DNA from: Erysipelotrichaceae bacterium
GTDB taxonomy: Bacteria; Bacillota_I; Bacilli_A; Erysipelotrichales; Erysipelotrichaceae
NCBI GenBank assembly: GCA_022767445.1
Contig: JALENJ010000013.1
Coordinates: 1-64,000 of the forward strand
Reading direction: 5' to 3'
DNA length: 64,000 nt
Numbering within the stretch: position 1 is the first letter of the stretch; each line of letters starts with the position of its first letter. Below the pieces are notes generated by a model. That model was given only the letters and a program-made list of their open reading frames with translations. It searched no databases and was not told where the DNA came from. Below, piece by piece: positions 25,570-35,212 of this stretch. The translations under genes were made by a program, and so were the position numbers.

Positions 25570-26802
25570 CTATTGTTTACTAAATAACACTTCTTTACAT
25601 ACTTTGAAGAAGTTAGGCTTATTCCCATAGTTGAGAGTACCCCAACGATAGATACGAATCGATAGTCTTGCGAATAAATAGATAAATACAATTGTTAATA
25701 CTGTCGATCCAATAACTTCATATAATGCAACACTGGTTAGTGCAAAGCGTATTGGCATTACCATGACTGAGAAGAAAGGAATCCAAGAAGCAACCTTCGT
25801 GATAATGGTATCACCATTTTGTAAGGTAGACATCGCAATTATGTAGCTCAATACAAACAAGATCATGATTGGACTAATTGCGCTATTTACATCTTCAATT
25901 CTGGATACGACTGAGCCTAATGCCGCAAAGATAAACATATACAGCAGTAAGCCAAGAACAAAGTATAGTACATACATACCTACCAATGAGAAATCCATCA
26001 TTAGCTTTAATGCAAATAATATCTGTGTTGGATATCCACTTCTAAATACTAAGAATGAAAGGAATCCAACAAGTCCTATCACCGCTATCTGTAAGAAACA
26101 AGCAGTTGTAACTGCTAATACCTTACCTATAATCAAGTTCTTTGGATCTGTTGTTGTGATTAACAACTCCATTGTGCGACTGTCCTTTTCTCTAGCAACT
26201 GCTACAGCCACAACAGATCCACTCAACAAGATGACAATATAAAGAACCAGTACATATACAAATGCTAAACCATATTGTGTTGCGGAGTTACGGCCTAGAA
26301 CTTCCTCATCCACCTGAATCTGTTCATTCTGTAATGCTTGATACTCTTGTTCGCTGACACCCATCTTGGATAAGCTCTGAGCAATCTGATGTTCCTTGAG
26401 AACTTCAGATAGCGAAGTATTCATGCCATCAAACAAGCCCTTATCATGATAGTACGTCTTATAGTGTGAAAAGTTATAGATGACATAACCGACGGACTCA
26501 TCACCATCTTGAACAGCCTGTTTTAAGTCATCCTCAGATTGATATAACTTAGACTCATCTAGATTTAACTCTTTCGCTAGTTTAGAATCCTCTACATAAT
26601 ATCCACCAGGAATTGAATCGTTGAGATAGGAAGCTCCTTCACTCGTCTCAAAGTCAGATAAACCTCCAAAGCGACTTGTCAAAGCTGGAAGAGCTGCCAA
26701 CACCATCGCTGCTACACACAAGATAATTGTTGAGACGATCATCGCTCTCTTTTTGATTTGTTGTAAGAATTCAAACTGGAATACAACTCCAAAATCACGC
26801 AT
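25570..26802 (-). CDS. NatB-like ABC-2 permease
   Basis: About 410 residues with the ABC-2 exporter topology: one helix (about 20-40), a large extracytoplasmic domain (about 45-175) and five or six helices in the second half. The cytoplasmic motif VAREKDSRTMELLITTTDP is diagnostic of NatB/YhaP-type proteins. Best-known members export sodium or unknown substrates. The ATG at 26802 overlaps the ATPase gene by eight bases; a GTG at 26814 is less likely. It works with the ATPase encoded upstream. Confidence 0.88.
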   Translation of the reverse strand: MRDFGVVFQFEFLQQIKKRAMIVSTIILCVAAMVLAALPALTSRFGGLSDFETSEGASYLNDSIPGGYYVEDSKLAKELNLDESKLYQSEDDLKQAVQDGDESVGYVIYNFSHYKTYYHDKGLFDGMNTSLSEVLKEHQIAQSLSKMGVSEQEYQALQNEQIQVDEEVLGRNSATQYGLAFVYVLVLYIVILLSGSVVAVAVAREKDSRTMELLITTTDPKNLIIGKVLAVTTACFLQIAVIGLVGFLSFLVFRSGYPTQILFALKLMMDFSLVGMYVLYFVLGLLLYMFIFAALGSVVSRIEDVNSAISPIMILFVLSYIIAMSTLQNGDTIITKVASWIPFFSVMVMPIRFALTSVALYEVIGSTVLTIVFIYLFARLSIRIYRWGTLNYGNKPNFFKVCKEVLFSKQ

Positions 26803-27709
26803 GATTTTCACCACCCACCTTACTTACGAAGATATCTTGTAGACTAGGACGATATTGTCCAAAGGAAATGATCTCACTTACACCCTGCAATAATTCTTTA
26901 AGAATATCATTGGATGTATATTGATCATGGTTTTCAATGATGTATTCATTGTCTTTACGTTGGAATGTCAATCCAAGTTTATTCTGTAGAATATTTTCTA
27001 CATTGGATTCATCTTCAGAGTTCACTTGTAATACCAACTTATGTTCACCCTCTTTTTTCTTGATTTCCTCTAAATCACCAGATACCAAGATATTTCCGTG
27101 ATCAATCAATGTAATCTCATCACACATCTCTTCTACATACGCCATCTGGTGGGATGAGAAGATAACAAGTTTTCCTTGTGCAACTGCTTCCTTGATCGCA
27201 TCCTTGAATATCTGTGCATTGACGGGATCAAGGCCAGAGAATGGTTCATCCAAGATGATGATATCAGGATGATTGATAAATGCTTGTGCAATCTGAATCT
27301 TCTGTTGATTACCCTTGGATAGAGTCTCTAACTTCTTATTTGTATAATCCTTCAAACCAAAATACTCAATCCAATAGAGTGCCTCTTGATTTGCGGTAGC
27401 ACCATCAGCCCCTTTTAACTTTGCAAAATATGCAAGCTGGTCCTTCAGTGTCACCTTGCCATACATACCTCTTTCTTCAGGTAGATAGCCTATACGATTC
27501 TTCTTAGGATCAAATGGTCTACCATCTAGTAAAAACTCACCTTCATTCTGTTTGAATACATTCATCAAACAACGGAAAGTCGTTGTCTTACCAGCACCAT
27601 TACGTCCTAAGAAACCCATTGCTTTTCCACTTTGTACAGAAAAGTTAATACCGTGGAGAATTTCCGTCTTATCAAAAGATTTCTTAATTCCCTTTACTTC
27701 TAGTAACAT
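26795..27709 (-). CDS. NatA-like ABC transporter ATPase
   Basis: A 304-residue ATPase with Walker A GRNGAGKTT, signature LSKGNQQK (typical of NatA/CcmA-type proteins), Walker B IIILDEPFSGLD and switch His in SSHQMAYVEE. A C-terminal regulatory extension of about 80 residues follows. ATG 27709 has AAGGGGAAATT upstream; an in-frame ATG further up lies in the leader. It drives export through the adjacent permease. Confidence 0.92.
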   Translation of the reverse strand: MLLEVKGIKKSFDKTEILHGINFSVQSGKAMGFLGRNGAGKTTTFRCLMNVFKQNEGEFLLDGRPFDPKKNRIGYLPEERGMYGKVTLKDQLAYFAKLKGADGATANQEALYWIEYFGLKDYTNKKLETLSKGNQQKIQIAQAFINHPDIIILDEPFSGLDPVNAQIFKDAIKEAVAQGKLVIFSSHQMAYVEEMCDEITLIDHGNILVSGDLEEIKKKEGEHKLVLQVNSEDESNVENILQNKLGLTFQRKDNEYIIENHDQYTSNDILKELLQGVSEIISFGQYRPSLQDIFVSKVGGENHA

Positions 27710-27764
27710 AATTTCCCCTTTCATATGTGAAATAAAATACAATAACTTTATTTCTCATGGACTC

Positions 27765-27793
27765 ATCATACTCCGTATTTGACCTACAGTCAA
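27765..27793 (-). promoter_or_regulatory. Promoter of the NatAB-like operon with a dyad over the -35
   Basis: On the minus strand TTGACT (complement of 27788-27793) and TATGAT (complement of 27765-27770) are 17 bases apart. The -35 is part of the dyad TTGAC-N5-GTCAA, a plausible repressor or MerR-type activator site. Confidence 0.65.
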
Positions 27794-27822
27794 TACTATT
27801 ATACAAAGCTCCAATTTTGTCG

Positions 27823-28659
27823 CTACTTTAGAATTCCACAACCTAAATGAATACAATTTCCATCTAATAAATACTCTTTTATAGCACGTTGTAGAGATGT
27901 TTCTTCTGCTAATTCACGATAATCGCATTCCTTTGTTCGATACACGAAATCAAAGATATCCCTAATACAGTCATATCCTTTAGAAACATCAAATAATTCA
28001 TAGAATTGATAAATATTTGAATCTTTTGAAACAAGTTGATGAATCTCAGGACTTAAGAGCCAAGAATCACAAACATATTGTGATTTTTCAACCTTAAAGT
28101 ACTGCTTGATAACATTTTTAGAAGATGCGATTGAATCAACTACCTTTAAAACTTCAAGTTTCTCATCAGATGGAATATGAATTCGAATGGTATGCATATC
28201 TACATATTCATACTGTAATCGTCCAACTTCCACAAGACGCACATTGATAAAGTAAGTTCCCCAAATCATTTGTGATATACGTATCGATTTTAATTTTCTT
28301 TGGACGATATCCTTTGTAAGTACTTCCTTCATCCTCGTCTTGTGGATAGATTGTTGTACCTCATCAAACTGATGCTTTTCCATATTCTTTTGGTGTAGTT
28401 GACATCCACATAGTAATGCAACACTTGTCACAAAAGGATGGACTGACTGATGAAATAATTCTTTAGCGCTTTCAATTGACCAAAGGCGATTGAGCTTCTG
28501 CGTTTTATCAACATATAAAACATCTAAAAGCTCTTCAAATTTTTGCATTAAGCCATTGTCAGTTTTAATAGTTTTCATGCATGCATAACATTGGTTACGA
28601 TACCAATCATCGCTGATGCCATAATACGATAAGGCATTATCTATGATTTCTTTATTCAT
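27823..28659 (-). CDS. Acyltransferase-domain protein with GNAT-like C-terminal domain
   Basis: A 278-residue protein. The second half shows the pattern of proteins annotated as acyltransferase domain-containing, with a GNAT-like C-terminal part: GRLQYEYV, IRIHIPSDEKL, VIKQYFK and YVCDSWLLSPEIHQLVSKDS followed by IYQFYELFDV. The first half is helical and Cys-containing. The substrate is unknown. ATG 28659 overlaps the stop of the upstream GNAT-HAD fusion gene by eight bases, so the two are likely translated together and may act on one substrate. Confidence 0.65.
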   Translation of the reverse strand: MNKEIIDNALSYYGISDDWYRNQCYACMKTIKTDNGLMQKFEELLDVLYVDKTQKLNRLWSIESAKELFHQSVHPFVTSVALLCGCQLHQKNMEKHQFDEVQQSIHKTRMKEVLTKDIVQRKLKSIRISQMIWGTYFINVRLVEVGRLQYEYVDMHTIRIHIPSDEKLEVLKVVDSIASSKNVIKQYFKVEKSQYVCDSWLLSPEIHQLVSKDSNIYQFYELFDVSKGYDCIRDIFDFVYRTKECDYRELAEETSLQRAIKEYLLDGNCIHLGCGILK

Positions 28660-29785
28660 ATAGTTCCACAATCTTTAATAAATCATCTACGACAAGTGTA
28701 TCTTCATAGAGCGGTGTTACCGGAGTATCTCCATCCAAGAATAGGATACATTTAATTCCAGCTCTCTTTCCCGCTTCTTCATCTAAACGACGATCACCAA
28801 CATATGTGCAATACTCTGGATTCAACTTAAATTTATCTAGCAGATAACGAAGTCCTTCTGGATTTGGTTTTTTCGCAAAACCATCATCACCGGTAATGAT
28901 ATAACTTATATACTCCGCAATCCCTAAATCTTCCAAAACTTGTTTTGCGGTGTGGTCTTTATGTGTGTATACATAATTTCTAACACCCTTACGTTTTAAT
29001 AACTGTAATGTTTGTTTAGCGTTCTTGATTAAATTTACTTTATCATTATCTGCATCCTGTAAAGTTGTGTAATACTGATACACCATTTCAAACTGCAATC
29101 CTTCTTTCTCTGCAAATTCACGAATAAATTGATGTACAGAATGAACTATGACATATTTACGAAGGTATTCACGGTCATATGTATGACCGTAATGCGCCAT
29201 TGTTTCTTGTAAACTATCTAAAATTACATCATAGGATTCTAGCAACGTCCCATCTAAATCCCATATACATGCATGGATTGGTTTGATTGGTAGCCTTGTG
29301 TATACCTCTTCTTCATCATCGTGGTGGATATATGCCCCATTTGCGAGTTGGACATGTAGAGATGCTGGATTATCTTTGCGGGAAGCCATATAAATTTCAT
29401 CCTCACGAATCACATCTTTTGCGATATCCAATAATAGTGCTAATCCTTTCTTTGCATAACCTTGATTTCGATACGCCGGTAAAATACCATAGCCGATATG
29501 CCCTGATCCATTTCGTAAATGTTCATTTAGATAATGTCTTACCTTATATACACCAACGATATGATTCTCTTCCCACAGAAAATAATATGTTTGTGGCACA
29601 TGACCAGGTTTTAAATCGATGCCGTTTGCGATATTAATTAGCTTCGTCATTGTTTCATGCATGAATGTTTCTTTATCAATTCCATAGTATGGATTCATAA
29701 AGCCATTTTCATCTTCTGGTAAATCTTTTAACACTTGGTATATAGCATCCGCATCTTGCCAATTTAATTCTCGTATTTCTAACAT
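28652..29785 (-). CDS. Fusion of GNAT acetyltransferase and HAD phosphatase
   Basis: A 377-residue protein in two parts. Residues 1-165 are a GNAT domain (GHIGYGILPAYRNQGYAKKGL is the acetyl-CoA loop). Residues 170-377 are a HAD phosphatase of the Gph/PgmB group: CIWDLDGTLLES (motif I), YVYTHKDHTAKQVLEDLGI (motif II region), GFAKKPNPEGL (motif III Lys) and YVGDRRLDEEAGKRAGI (motif IV). All catalytic residues appear present in the HAD half. It is followed, with overlap, by another acyltransferase-like gene and preceded after two bases by sbcC. Substrates are unknown. Confidence 0.85.
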   Translation of the reverse strand: MLEIRELNWQDADAIYQVLKDLPEDENGFMNPYYGIDKETFMHETMTKLINIANGIDLKPGHVPQTYYFLWEENHIVGVYKVRHYLNEHLRNGSGHIGYGILPAYRNQGYAKKGLALLLDIAKDVIREDEIYMASRKDNPASLHVQLANGAYIHHDDEEEVYTRLPIKPIHACIWDLDGTLLESYDVILDSLQETMAHYGHTYDREYLRKYVIVHSVHQFIREFAEKEGLQFEMVYQYYTTLQDADNDKVNLIKNAKQTLQLLKRKGVRNYVYTHKDHTAKQVLEDLGIAEYISYIITGDDGFAKKPNPEGLRYLLDKFKLNPEYCTYVGDRRLDEEAGKRAGIKCILFLDGDTPVTPLYEDTLVVDDLLKIVELYE

Positions 29786-29787
29786 AC

Positions 29788-32601
29788 TTATTCCTCCTTG
29801 ATTACTTTCGCAATAGAGCCATGACTTCCATGTAAATCTTTAGTTACGATAATACCTTTATGGATACGCTCCTTTAGCTCTTTGACGTGTGAAATAATAC
29901 CTACTAGTCGATTTTCTCCAGACAAGTTTGTTAGTGTCTGTATTGCGTTATTGAGTGAATCTTGGTCTAATGTGCCAAAGCCTTCATCAATAAACATCGT
30001 ATCAATTTGAATACCACCAGCTTGGGATTGTATTTCATCCGACATTCCTAACGCCAAGGCAAGTGATGCGATAAAGGACTCTCCACCAGAAAGCGAACTA
30101 ACAGGGCGAATTGATCCATTCGTATAGTCAATAACATTTAAGTCCAGTGCCGCATGACTACGTTTATCTTTACTTTCCTCACTCCGTATCAACTGGTATT
30201 GCCCATTGGACATGGATTGGTAGCGTTCATTGGCTTTATCAATCATACGGTCTAAGTACGCAATCTGGATATACTCCTGTAGTGTCACTCTTTCTGTAGC
30301 TGTTTTTCCATTGCCCATTGCCACATCTGCCATCTGTTTAATTTGTGTGTAAAATGCTAAGTGCTTTTGATATGCAGATTCTGACTTTATTAGTTTGTTT
30401 TGTGTTTGCTCAATATCACTATAGGATGTTTGATTGAAATGAATCTGGCGTGTGATCTCTTCTAATTGTTGTTGAGAAGTTTGAATCTGTTGTTGGAGTT
30501 CGATATGTTGTTGGTTGATTTCATCAATCTGATCGATTGTTGCATTCACCTTTTTCTTTAACATATCAAGCTGTGCCTCTACATACACAAGCTCTTCACT
30601 CGCCTTTTTAGATTCCTCTTCTAGTTTTTGACGTTGTGATTGATATGTTTGTACTTCTCTCTCCAATTGTTTGAGATGGGTACTAGCTTCCGTGTGTGAC
30701 GTATATTCTAGATTTTTTTGTATCTGTGTTACTTGTTGTTCGTATTGTACTAATTCTGTTTCTAACTTCGTTTGTTGAAGTCGTTTATCGCCAATCGCTT
30801 CTTCTAGTTGTTTGAGTTGTTCCTGTAGCTTTGGCACCTCAACAACAAGCGATTGATAAACAGTTTGTTTCTGCGTATACTCCTTTAACAAAATACGATT
30901 CGCAGATTCTTGTTTTGTATATTCCTCTTTCTTTGTTTGAATATATGCTTGCATGTTATCTTTTGATATACTCTCTTCACTGATTGATGATAATAATCTA
31001 GATAATTCATCATCATATTTTTGTATATCAAAAGAGATATCCTTACATGTATCTAAGATAGATTGATATGCACCTCTGGTACGCTCTACTTGTTGCTTGA
31101 AATTCTCAATGTCTTTTTCTAGGATATTTTTGTTTTGTATATGTGCTAGATGTGGATGGTGTGTCGATCCACACACTGGACATGGCTGTTCCTCTTGTAA
31201 ACCACTAGCAAGTATACCTGCTTGGTTGGCAAAGAAGATTGCTTGGCCATCATGGTATTGTTTTTCCGCTGCTTCATATTGCATGCGTGCTTGTTCTAGT
31301 TCTATGTGCTTCTTTTGCAAGGATGTCGTGGCTTGTTGGTGGTTTTGGTATGCATATTCAATCTGTGATAGTGTATCAATTTTACTCTTGATATCTTGTT
31401 TTTGAAGTTGGTATTCCTTCAATCGTAGTTGGCTATCACTAAGTTGTTTGGTTTGTTCTTGTTTATCCAACAACTCTTTGGATAGTGTTTGTTGTCTTAA
31501 AGTATCGTTGTTGAGTTGTTGGTTGATTTGTACAATCTGTTGTTTAGAGCTTGTCACTTTATCTGTATATTGACTTAGCTCTTGATACTTTGGTAGTTCA
31601 TGTTCAATACGCATCATCTGTTTTTGATGTGCATTGATTTGATCGTTGTATTTTTTACCATCGGTATCTAACTTTTGTTTTGTGGATAATGCGTATTGTT
31701 GTTTGGATGGTAGTTGTTGTAAAAGTGTTTTTAGTAAGTTGAGATTACGTAACTCTTCACTGATGAAAACTTCTTGTGATTGTTTGGCTTGTAGTGTTTC
31801 TTGTAGTTTTGATTTTTGTGTCTGGAGTGTATGTTCTTCTTGTTTGATGGATTCCATTTGTTTGTCGATGAATGTGTATACATCTTTTAACATCGATACG
31901 CTGTATGTTTCCATCAGTGCTTCGTATTCTGGTTGTAGTTGTTGAATGACGTGCATGTCACTTACAATCTGGTCAATGGAACGCTTGTATTCATCTACTG
32001 TTATATACGCATCCTTTGACATTTGGTTTAATCTTTCCATCAAAGTCGTATAACGACTTGTCATAAATACTTTCTCGAACAGTTTTCCTCTTTCACTTGT
32101 GTTTGCGTTTAGGATTGCTAAAAAGCTTCCTTGGGCGATCATCGCAATTTGGCGGAACTGTTCGCGTTTGATACCGAGGATTTCTTCAATTGTTTTGGTA
32201 ACTTCTGTATGTTTTGAGATGATATCTCCATTCGGGAGTTTTAGATAAGCATCTTTCGTCTTCTGGCGTATTTTCTCAATGCCGTTTTTTTGTACATGCT
32301 TGTATGTATAGTCTGGACGACGATAGATGTTGTATTCTTCATCATGATATAGGAAGGTTAAATCAACATATGTTTCTGTTCCCTCATCAGCGTATTCACT
32401 GCGGAAGGTCTTCGTTTCACGGATATCTCCGCTTGCTTCACCAAATAAGGCATACGTAATCGCATCAAATATTGTTGTCTTACCAGCTCCTGTATCTCCT
32501 GTAATCAGGTAAAGTCCATTTTCTTCAAGTGCATCTAAATCTAATTCGATTTTATCTGCGTATGGTCCAAAGGCTGACATCACTAGTTTTGTTGGTCTCA
32601 T
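29788..32601 (-). CDS. sbcC: SbcC, exonuclease complex ATPase
   Basis: A 937-residue SMC-like protein. The N-terminal half-ATPase has Walker A GDTGAGKTT, a long glutamine-rich coiled coil follows, then the zinc hook CPVCG near residue 474, a second coiled coil, the signature LSGGESFIASLALALG and Walker B IDTMFIDEGFGTLD. With SbcD it forms a nuclease that opens hairpins and blocked DNA ends. Its start overlaps the sbcD stop by four bases (ATGA). Length is in the normal range. Confidence 0.95.
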   Translation of the reverse strand: MRPTKLVMSAFGPYADKIELDLDALEENGLYLITGDTGAGKTTIFDAITYALFGEASGDIRETKTFRSEYADEGTETYVDLTFLYHDEEYNIYRRPDYTYKHVQKNGIEKIRQKTKDAYLKLPNGDIISKHTEVTKTIEEILGIKREQFRQIAMIAQGSFLAILNANTSERGKLFEKVFMTSRYTTLMERLNQMSKDAYITVDEYKRSIDQIVSDMHVIQQLQPEYEALMETYSVSMLKDVYTFIDKQMESIKQEEHTLQTQKSKLQETLQAKQSQEVFISEELRNLNLLKTLLQQLPSKQQYALSTKQKLDTDGKKYNDQINAHQKQMMRIEHELPKYQELSQYTDKVTSSKQQIVQINQQLNNDTLRQQTLSKELLDKQEQTKQLSDSQLRLKEYQLQKQDIKSKIDTLSQIEYAYQNHQQATTSLQKKHIELEQARMQYEAAEKQYHDGQAIFFANQAGILASGLQEEQPCPVCGSTHHPHLAHIQNKNILEKDIENFKQQVERTRGAYQSILDTCKDISFDIQKYDDELSRLLSSISEESISKDNMQAYIQTKKEEYTKQESANRILLKEYTQKQTVYQSLVVEVPKLQEQLKQLEEAIGDKRLQQTKLETELVQYEQQVTQIQKNLEYTSHTEASTHLKQLEREVQTYQSQRQKLEEESKKASEELVYVEAQLDMLKKKVNATIDQIDEINQQHIELQQQIQTSQQQLEEITRQIHFNQTSYSDIEQTQNKLIKSESAYQKHLAFYTQIKQMADVAMGNGKTATERVTLQEYIQIAYLDRMIDKANERYQSMSNGQYQLIRSEESKDKRSHAALDLNVIDYTNGSIRPVSSLSGGESFIASLALALGMSDEIQSQAGGIQIDTMFIDEGFGTLDQDSLNNAIQTLTNLSGENRLVGIISHVKELKERIHKGIIVTKDLHGSHGSIAKVIKEE

Positions 32602-33737
32602 TTGGTTTCACCTTCTTTCCATATCTCATCGATTAAATCTTGTAATATCTTTGTTTGTGTATCTGTTAGTTGGTTGCCTGTATATTGTGTATAGAACTGT
32701 CGGAATAGTGTATCTGGTGTTTGTACAGTTGTTGTATGTTGTTGTTTTTCAATTGAAGTTTGGCGATAAATGATATTTGGATAGCTAATACCCAAGATAT
32801 TTAGATATAGCTTACGTAAATCACTCATCGCATTGAATACCATCGTTTCATCCAATAGTTCGAATTGTACGTAGTCGTTAGATACTTGTTTTGTAGTGTT
32901 GATGATATTTTCAAAAGTATCACGTATGATGAAAACATCATGGAGTGGTTGAAGTGGAATCTCTTGTATATCGATATTCCCTTTTTCTTTGATATCGATG
33001 ATAGTCATTGTCTTTTGGGTATTTGCCTCACCGATGGAATATTTCAGTGGTGTACCGGCATATCGCATTGTAGGGCGGAGTACGGATTGTGGACGATGGA
33101 TATGTCCCAGTGCGACATAATCAAAGGCATTGTATACATTACCATCCACATTATCTGTACCACCAACAGTTACCTCAGAACCTCGATCGTCCACAACAGT
33201 ACCTGTAACAAACTGATGAGATAGGATGATATTTCTAGCATCTGATGGAATTTGCACTGTGTTGATCGCTACTTGTACTGCAGCGGTATATCCCTCAATT
33301 TGATTATCTTCTGGTAAGTATTGATTGACATAGATTGGACGTATATATGGCAAGCTATAGAAGTTGATTGTGCCATACTCATCTTCTAGTGTTGTGACAT
33401 CTAATTTACCTGTGTACTTACCGGTAATATGGATGTTTGCGCTGGCGAATATCTCTTTTCCATAACTGAGTCTTGTGGCGTTGTCATGGTTACCAGCAAC
33501 CATGATGACATGCATACCTAAAGAAGATAACTGTGTTAAAAAGCCACTTAACAATGACATCGCCTCAGCATTAGGAATCCCTGTATCATAAACATCGCCA
33601 GCGATTAAAACAGTGGTGACTTTCTGTTGTTTTAAAATATCGATAATTTCATCAAGTATATATTTTTGATCTTCGATCAAAGAGTACTCACGTAGTCGTT
33701 TTCCTAAATGCAGATCTGCTAAATGTGCAATTTTCAT
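32598..33737 (-). CDS. sbcD: SbcD, exonuclease subunit
   Basis: A 379-residue Mre11-type nuclease. Phosphoesterase motifs in order are ADLHLGK (Asp, His), IAGDVYDTG, VAGNHDN, ILSHQF and LGHIHRPQ. All metal ligands expected for the family are present. The C-terminal part is the capping and SbcC-binding region. It leads the sbcDC pair and may be cotranscribed with the upstream DUF4003-like gene, 13 bases away. Confidence 0.95.
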   Translation of the reverse strand: MKIAHLADLHLGKRLREYSLIEDQKYILDEIIDILKQQKVTTVLIAGDVYDTGIPNAEAMSLLSGFLTQLSSLGMHVIMVAGNHDNATRLSYGKEIFASANIHITGKYTGKLDVTTLEDEYGTINFYSLPYIRPIYVNQYLPEDNQIEGYTAAVQVAINTVQIPSDARNIILSHQFVTGTVVDDRGSEVTVGGTDNVDGNVYNAFDYVALGHIHRPQSVLRPTMRYAGTPLKYSIGEANTQKTMTIIDIKEKGNIDIQEIPLQPLHDVFIIRDTFENIINTTKQVSNDYVQFELLDETMVFNAMSDLRKLYLNILGISYPNIIYRQTSIEKQQHTTTVQTPDTLFRQFYTQYTGNQLTDTQTKILQDLIDEIWKEGETK

Positions 33738-33750
33738 ATGTTACCTCATA

Positions 33751-34671
33751 TTATCTATCTTTCATAATTGCAAGGACCATTGCGTTAATCAAAGCGGTAA
33801 TCGCTAGATGATTACCGACATAATAGTCCGCCAACAACATGCACGCATGTAAAGAGATTGGATCATCCTCAAAAAATTCATATAGATCCTGTTGGCGCAA
33901 GAAATAGTCTACTTCAAGATAATCATGAAACACCTGCTCAACAGGTATATTTAAATTCACAATGACTGCTGGTAGTAGGTAGTAAAGATAATCAACGTTA
34001 CGATCCCATTTACCGGATATCTGTAAAATAAACTTCATCGCTCTTTCCACTTTGTGTACTGCAGTACCATCACAAAGTGCCAATACATATGCAAGTCTTC
34101 TTGCGTAATCTGTTTTCAGTTTATACTCATTCGATAAAAGATCATTCATGATTACAAGCTCATCAACTACATCATCCTTGGTGGGTTTAAATAGAGCTAA
34201 AATACCAGCGTATATGACATCCTTATCATGTGTGAGTGAGCGATGTAGGTCTTTCATTTGATTGTAAATCGATAGAGCTTTGTAATAAATGCTTTGATAC
34301 TCTACTGGCTGAAATGTTGCGGCAGAGACAGCCAATGTTACAAGTCCAAGTGTATCTTCAAAGCTTCGTGAAAACTTACCTCGAAAGCTCTTTACGTGTG
34401 TGATAAATACATCTGGATCATATTCACTGACATACATCATCGCCGAAAAGACTCTGATAAGTGGGGTGTAATCTGGTCGATAGATATTCAATTCATTACG
34501 GATATACTTTACGCCCTCATCCAAGGCTGCTAAGTTAATATCCTGTTCATTGTTGTGAAAGATATTGATAATTGCGGCGATAGAATCATATCCCGAAAAG
34601 GCATATTCTCTTCGCAACAGCATAAAATCATTCGCAAACTTTTCACATCGTTCTAGTAAATACTCGTCCAT
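33751..34671 (-). CDS. DUF4003-like protein
   Basis: A 306-residue, mostly helical, cytoplasmic protein. Its pattern resembles DUF4003: an N-terminal KFANDFMLLRREYAF helix, YTPLIRVFSAMMYVSEYDPD, KALSIYNQMKDLHRSLTHDKD and LAYVLALCDG. No catalytic motif is visible and no role is known for the family. It lies directly upstream of sbcD in the same direction. The family call is from memory of the pattern and is moderate. Confidence 0.6.
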   Translation of the reverse strand: MDEYLLERCEKFANDFMLLRREYAFSGYDSIAAIINIFHNNEQDINLAALDEGVKYIRNELNIYRPDYTPLIRVFSAMMYVSEYDPDVFITHVKSFRGKFSRSFEDTLGLVTLAVSAATFQPVEYQSIYYKALSIYNQMKDLHRSLTHDKDVIYAGILALFKPTKDDVVDELVIMNDLLSNEYKLKTDYARRLAYVLALCDGTAVHKVERAMKFILQISGKWDRNVDYLYYLLPAVIVNLNIPVEQVFHDYLEVDYFLRQQDLYEFFEDDPISLHACMLLADYYVGNHLAITALINAMVLAIMKDR

Positions 34672-34750
34672 AACACATTACCTCTATCTAATATTGTATG
34701 TAAGTTAGAATGATCTCGCAATCCAAGACGTCATAAAAAGCAGAGAACAT

Positions 34751-34758
34751 ATTTCATT
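34751..34758. repeat. Left target-site duplication ATTTCATT
   Basis: The 8 bases are repeated exactly at 35191-35198, directly outside the terminal inverted repeats of the small element. Confidence 0.85.
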
Positions 34759-35190
34759 GGTATTGTAAATATTTGTAGGGTACCACATACAAATAGAACG
34801 CCTCCCCTTTCTTAGAATGGACTTAAATCACATTTTAAGAAAGGGGGCTTTTTACTATGAATGATTACGTGTTCATTACATCCATGTAGAACAGATAGAC
34901 CACTTAATTTACATTCTATAGTGAGCAATACAAATCAGTGTATTTTTAACGATATTGCTGTAGTTATCACGAAAACAGACATCTCTATACCCTTACACTA
35001 CTTAAGAGTTTTAGGTAATTATGACATGGTTTTTAATCAATATAATGACACTACTCATTTAGTGTTATGTCTATTAAACAATTGCTATTAACATAAAGTA
35101 CAGGGATTCTTTAAAGGTTCAAAAAATGGATAGCAGCTTATCACTACTACCCACCTTTAATCGGAAAACCCTACATTTATTTACAATACC
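34759..35190. mobile_element. MITE-like non-autonomous element, 432 bp
   Basis: The first 23 bases (34759-34781, beginning GGTATTGTAAATA) and the last 23 (35168-35190) are inverted copies with two mismatches. The element is bounded by an exact 8-bp duplication. This is a transposed unit. No ORF inside looks like a transposase: the 76-codon frame at 34861-35091 has no family features or ribosome binding site. It is therefore a MITE or an internally deleted IS. Eight-base duplications are usual for the ISL3 group and occur in some others, so the family is only suggested. It fills the gap between the DUF4003-like and M18 genes and holds a strong hairpin. Confidence 0.8.
34804..34855 (+). terminator. 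Hairpin inside the MITE-like element
   Basis: CCCCTTTCTTA plus AATG (about 34804-34819) pairs with CATT plus TTAAGAAAGGGG (about 34832-34848), followed by CTTTTTA. It would stop transcription entering from the left. Confidence 0.65.
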
Positions 35191-35198
35191 ATTTCATT
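35191..35198. repeat. Right target-site duplication ATTTCATT
   Basis: Exact copy of 34751-34758, next to the right inverted repeat. Confidence 0.85.
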
Positions 35199-35212
35199 TC
35201 CCTGCTTAGCTA

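Noticed and set aside
31097-31405. Long open frames opposite sbcC (also opposite aminopeptidase, permease and LivF genes)
   Set aside because: They are reverse-strand shadows of well-supported genes and have no family features or ribosome binding sites.
34861-35091. A 76-codon plus-strand frame inside the MITE-like element
   Set aside because: No transposase or other family features, no convincing ribosome binding site, and it lies after a terminator-like hairpin.
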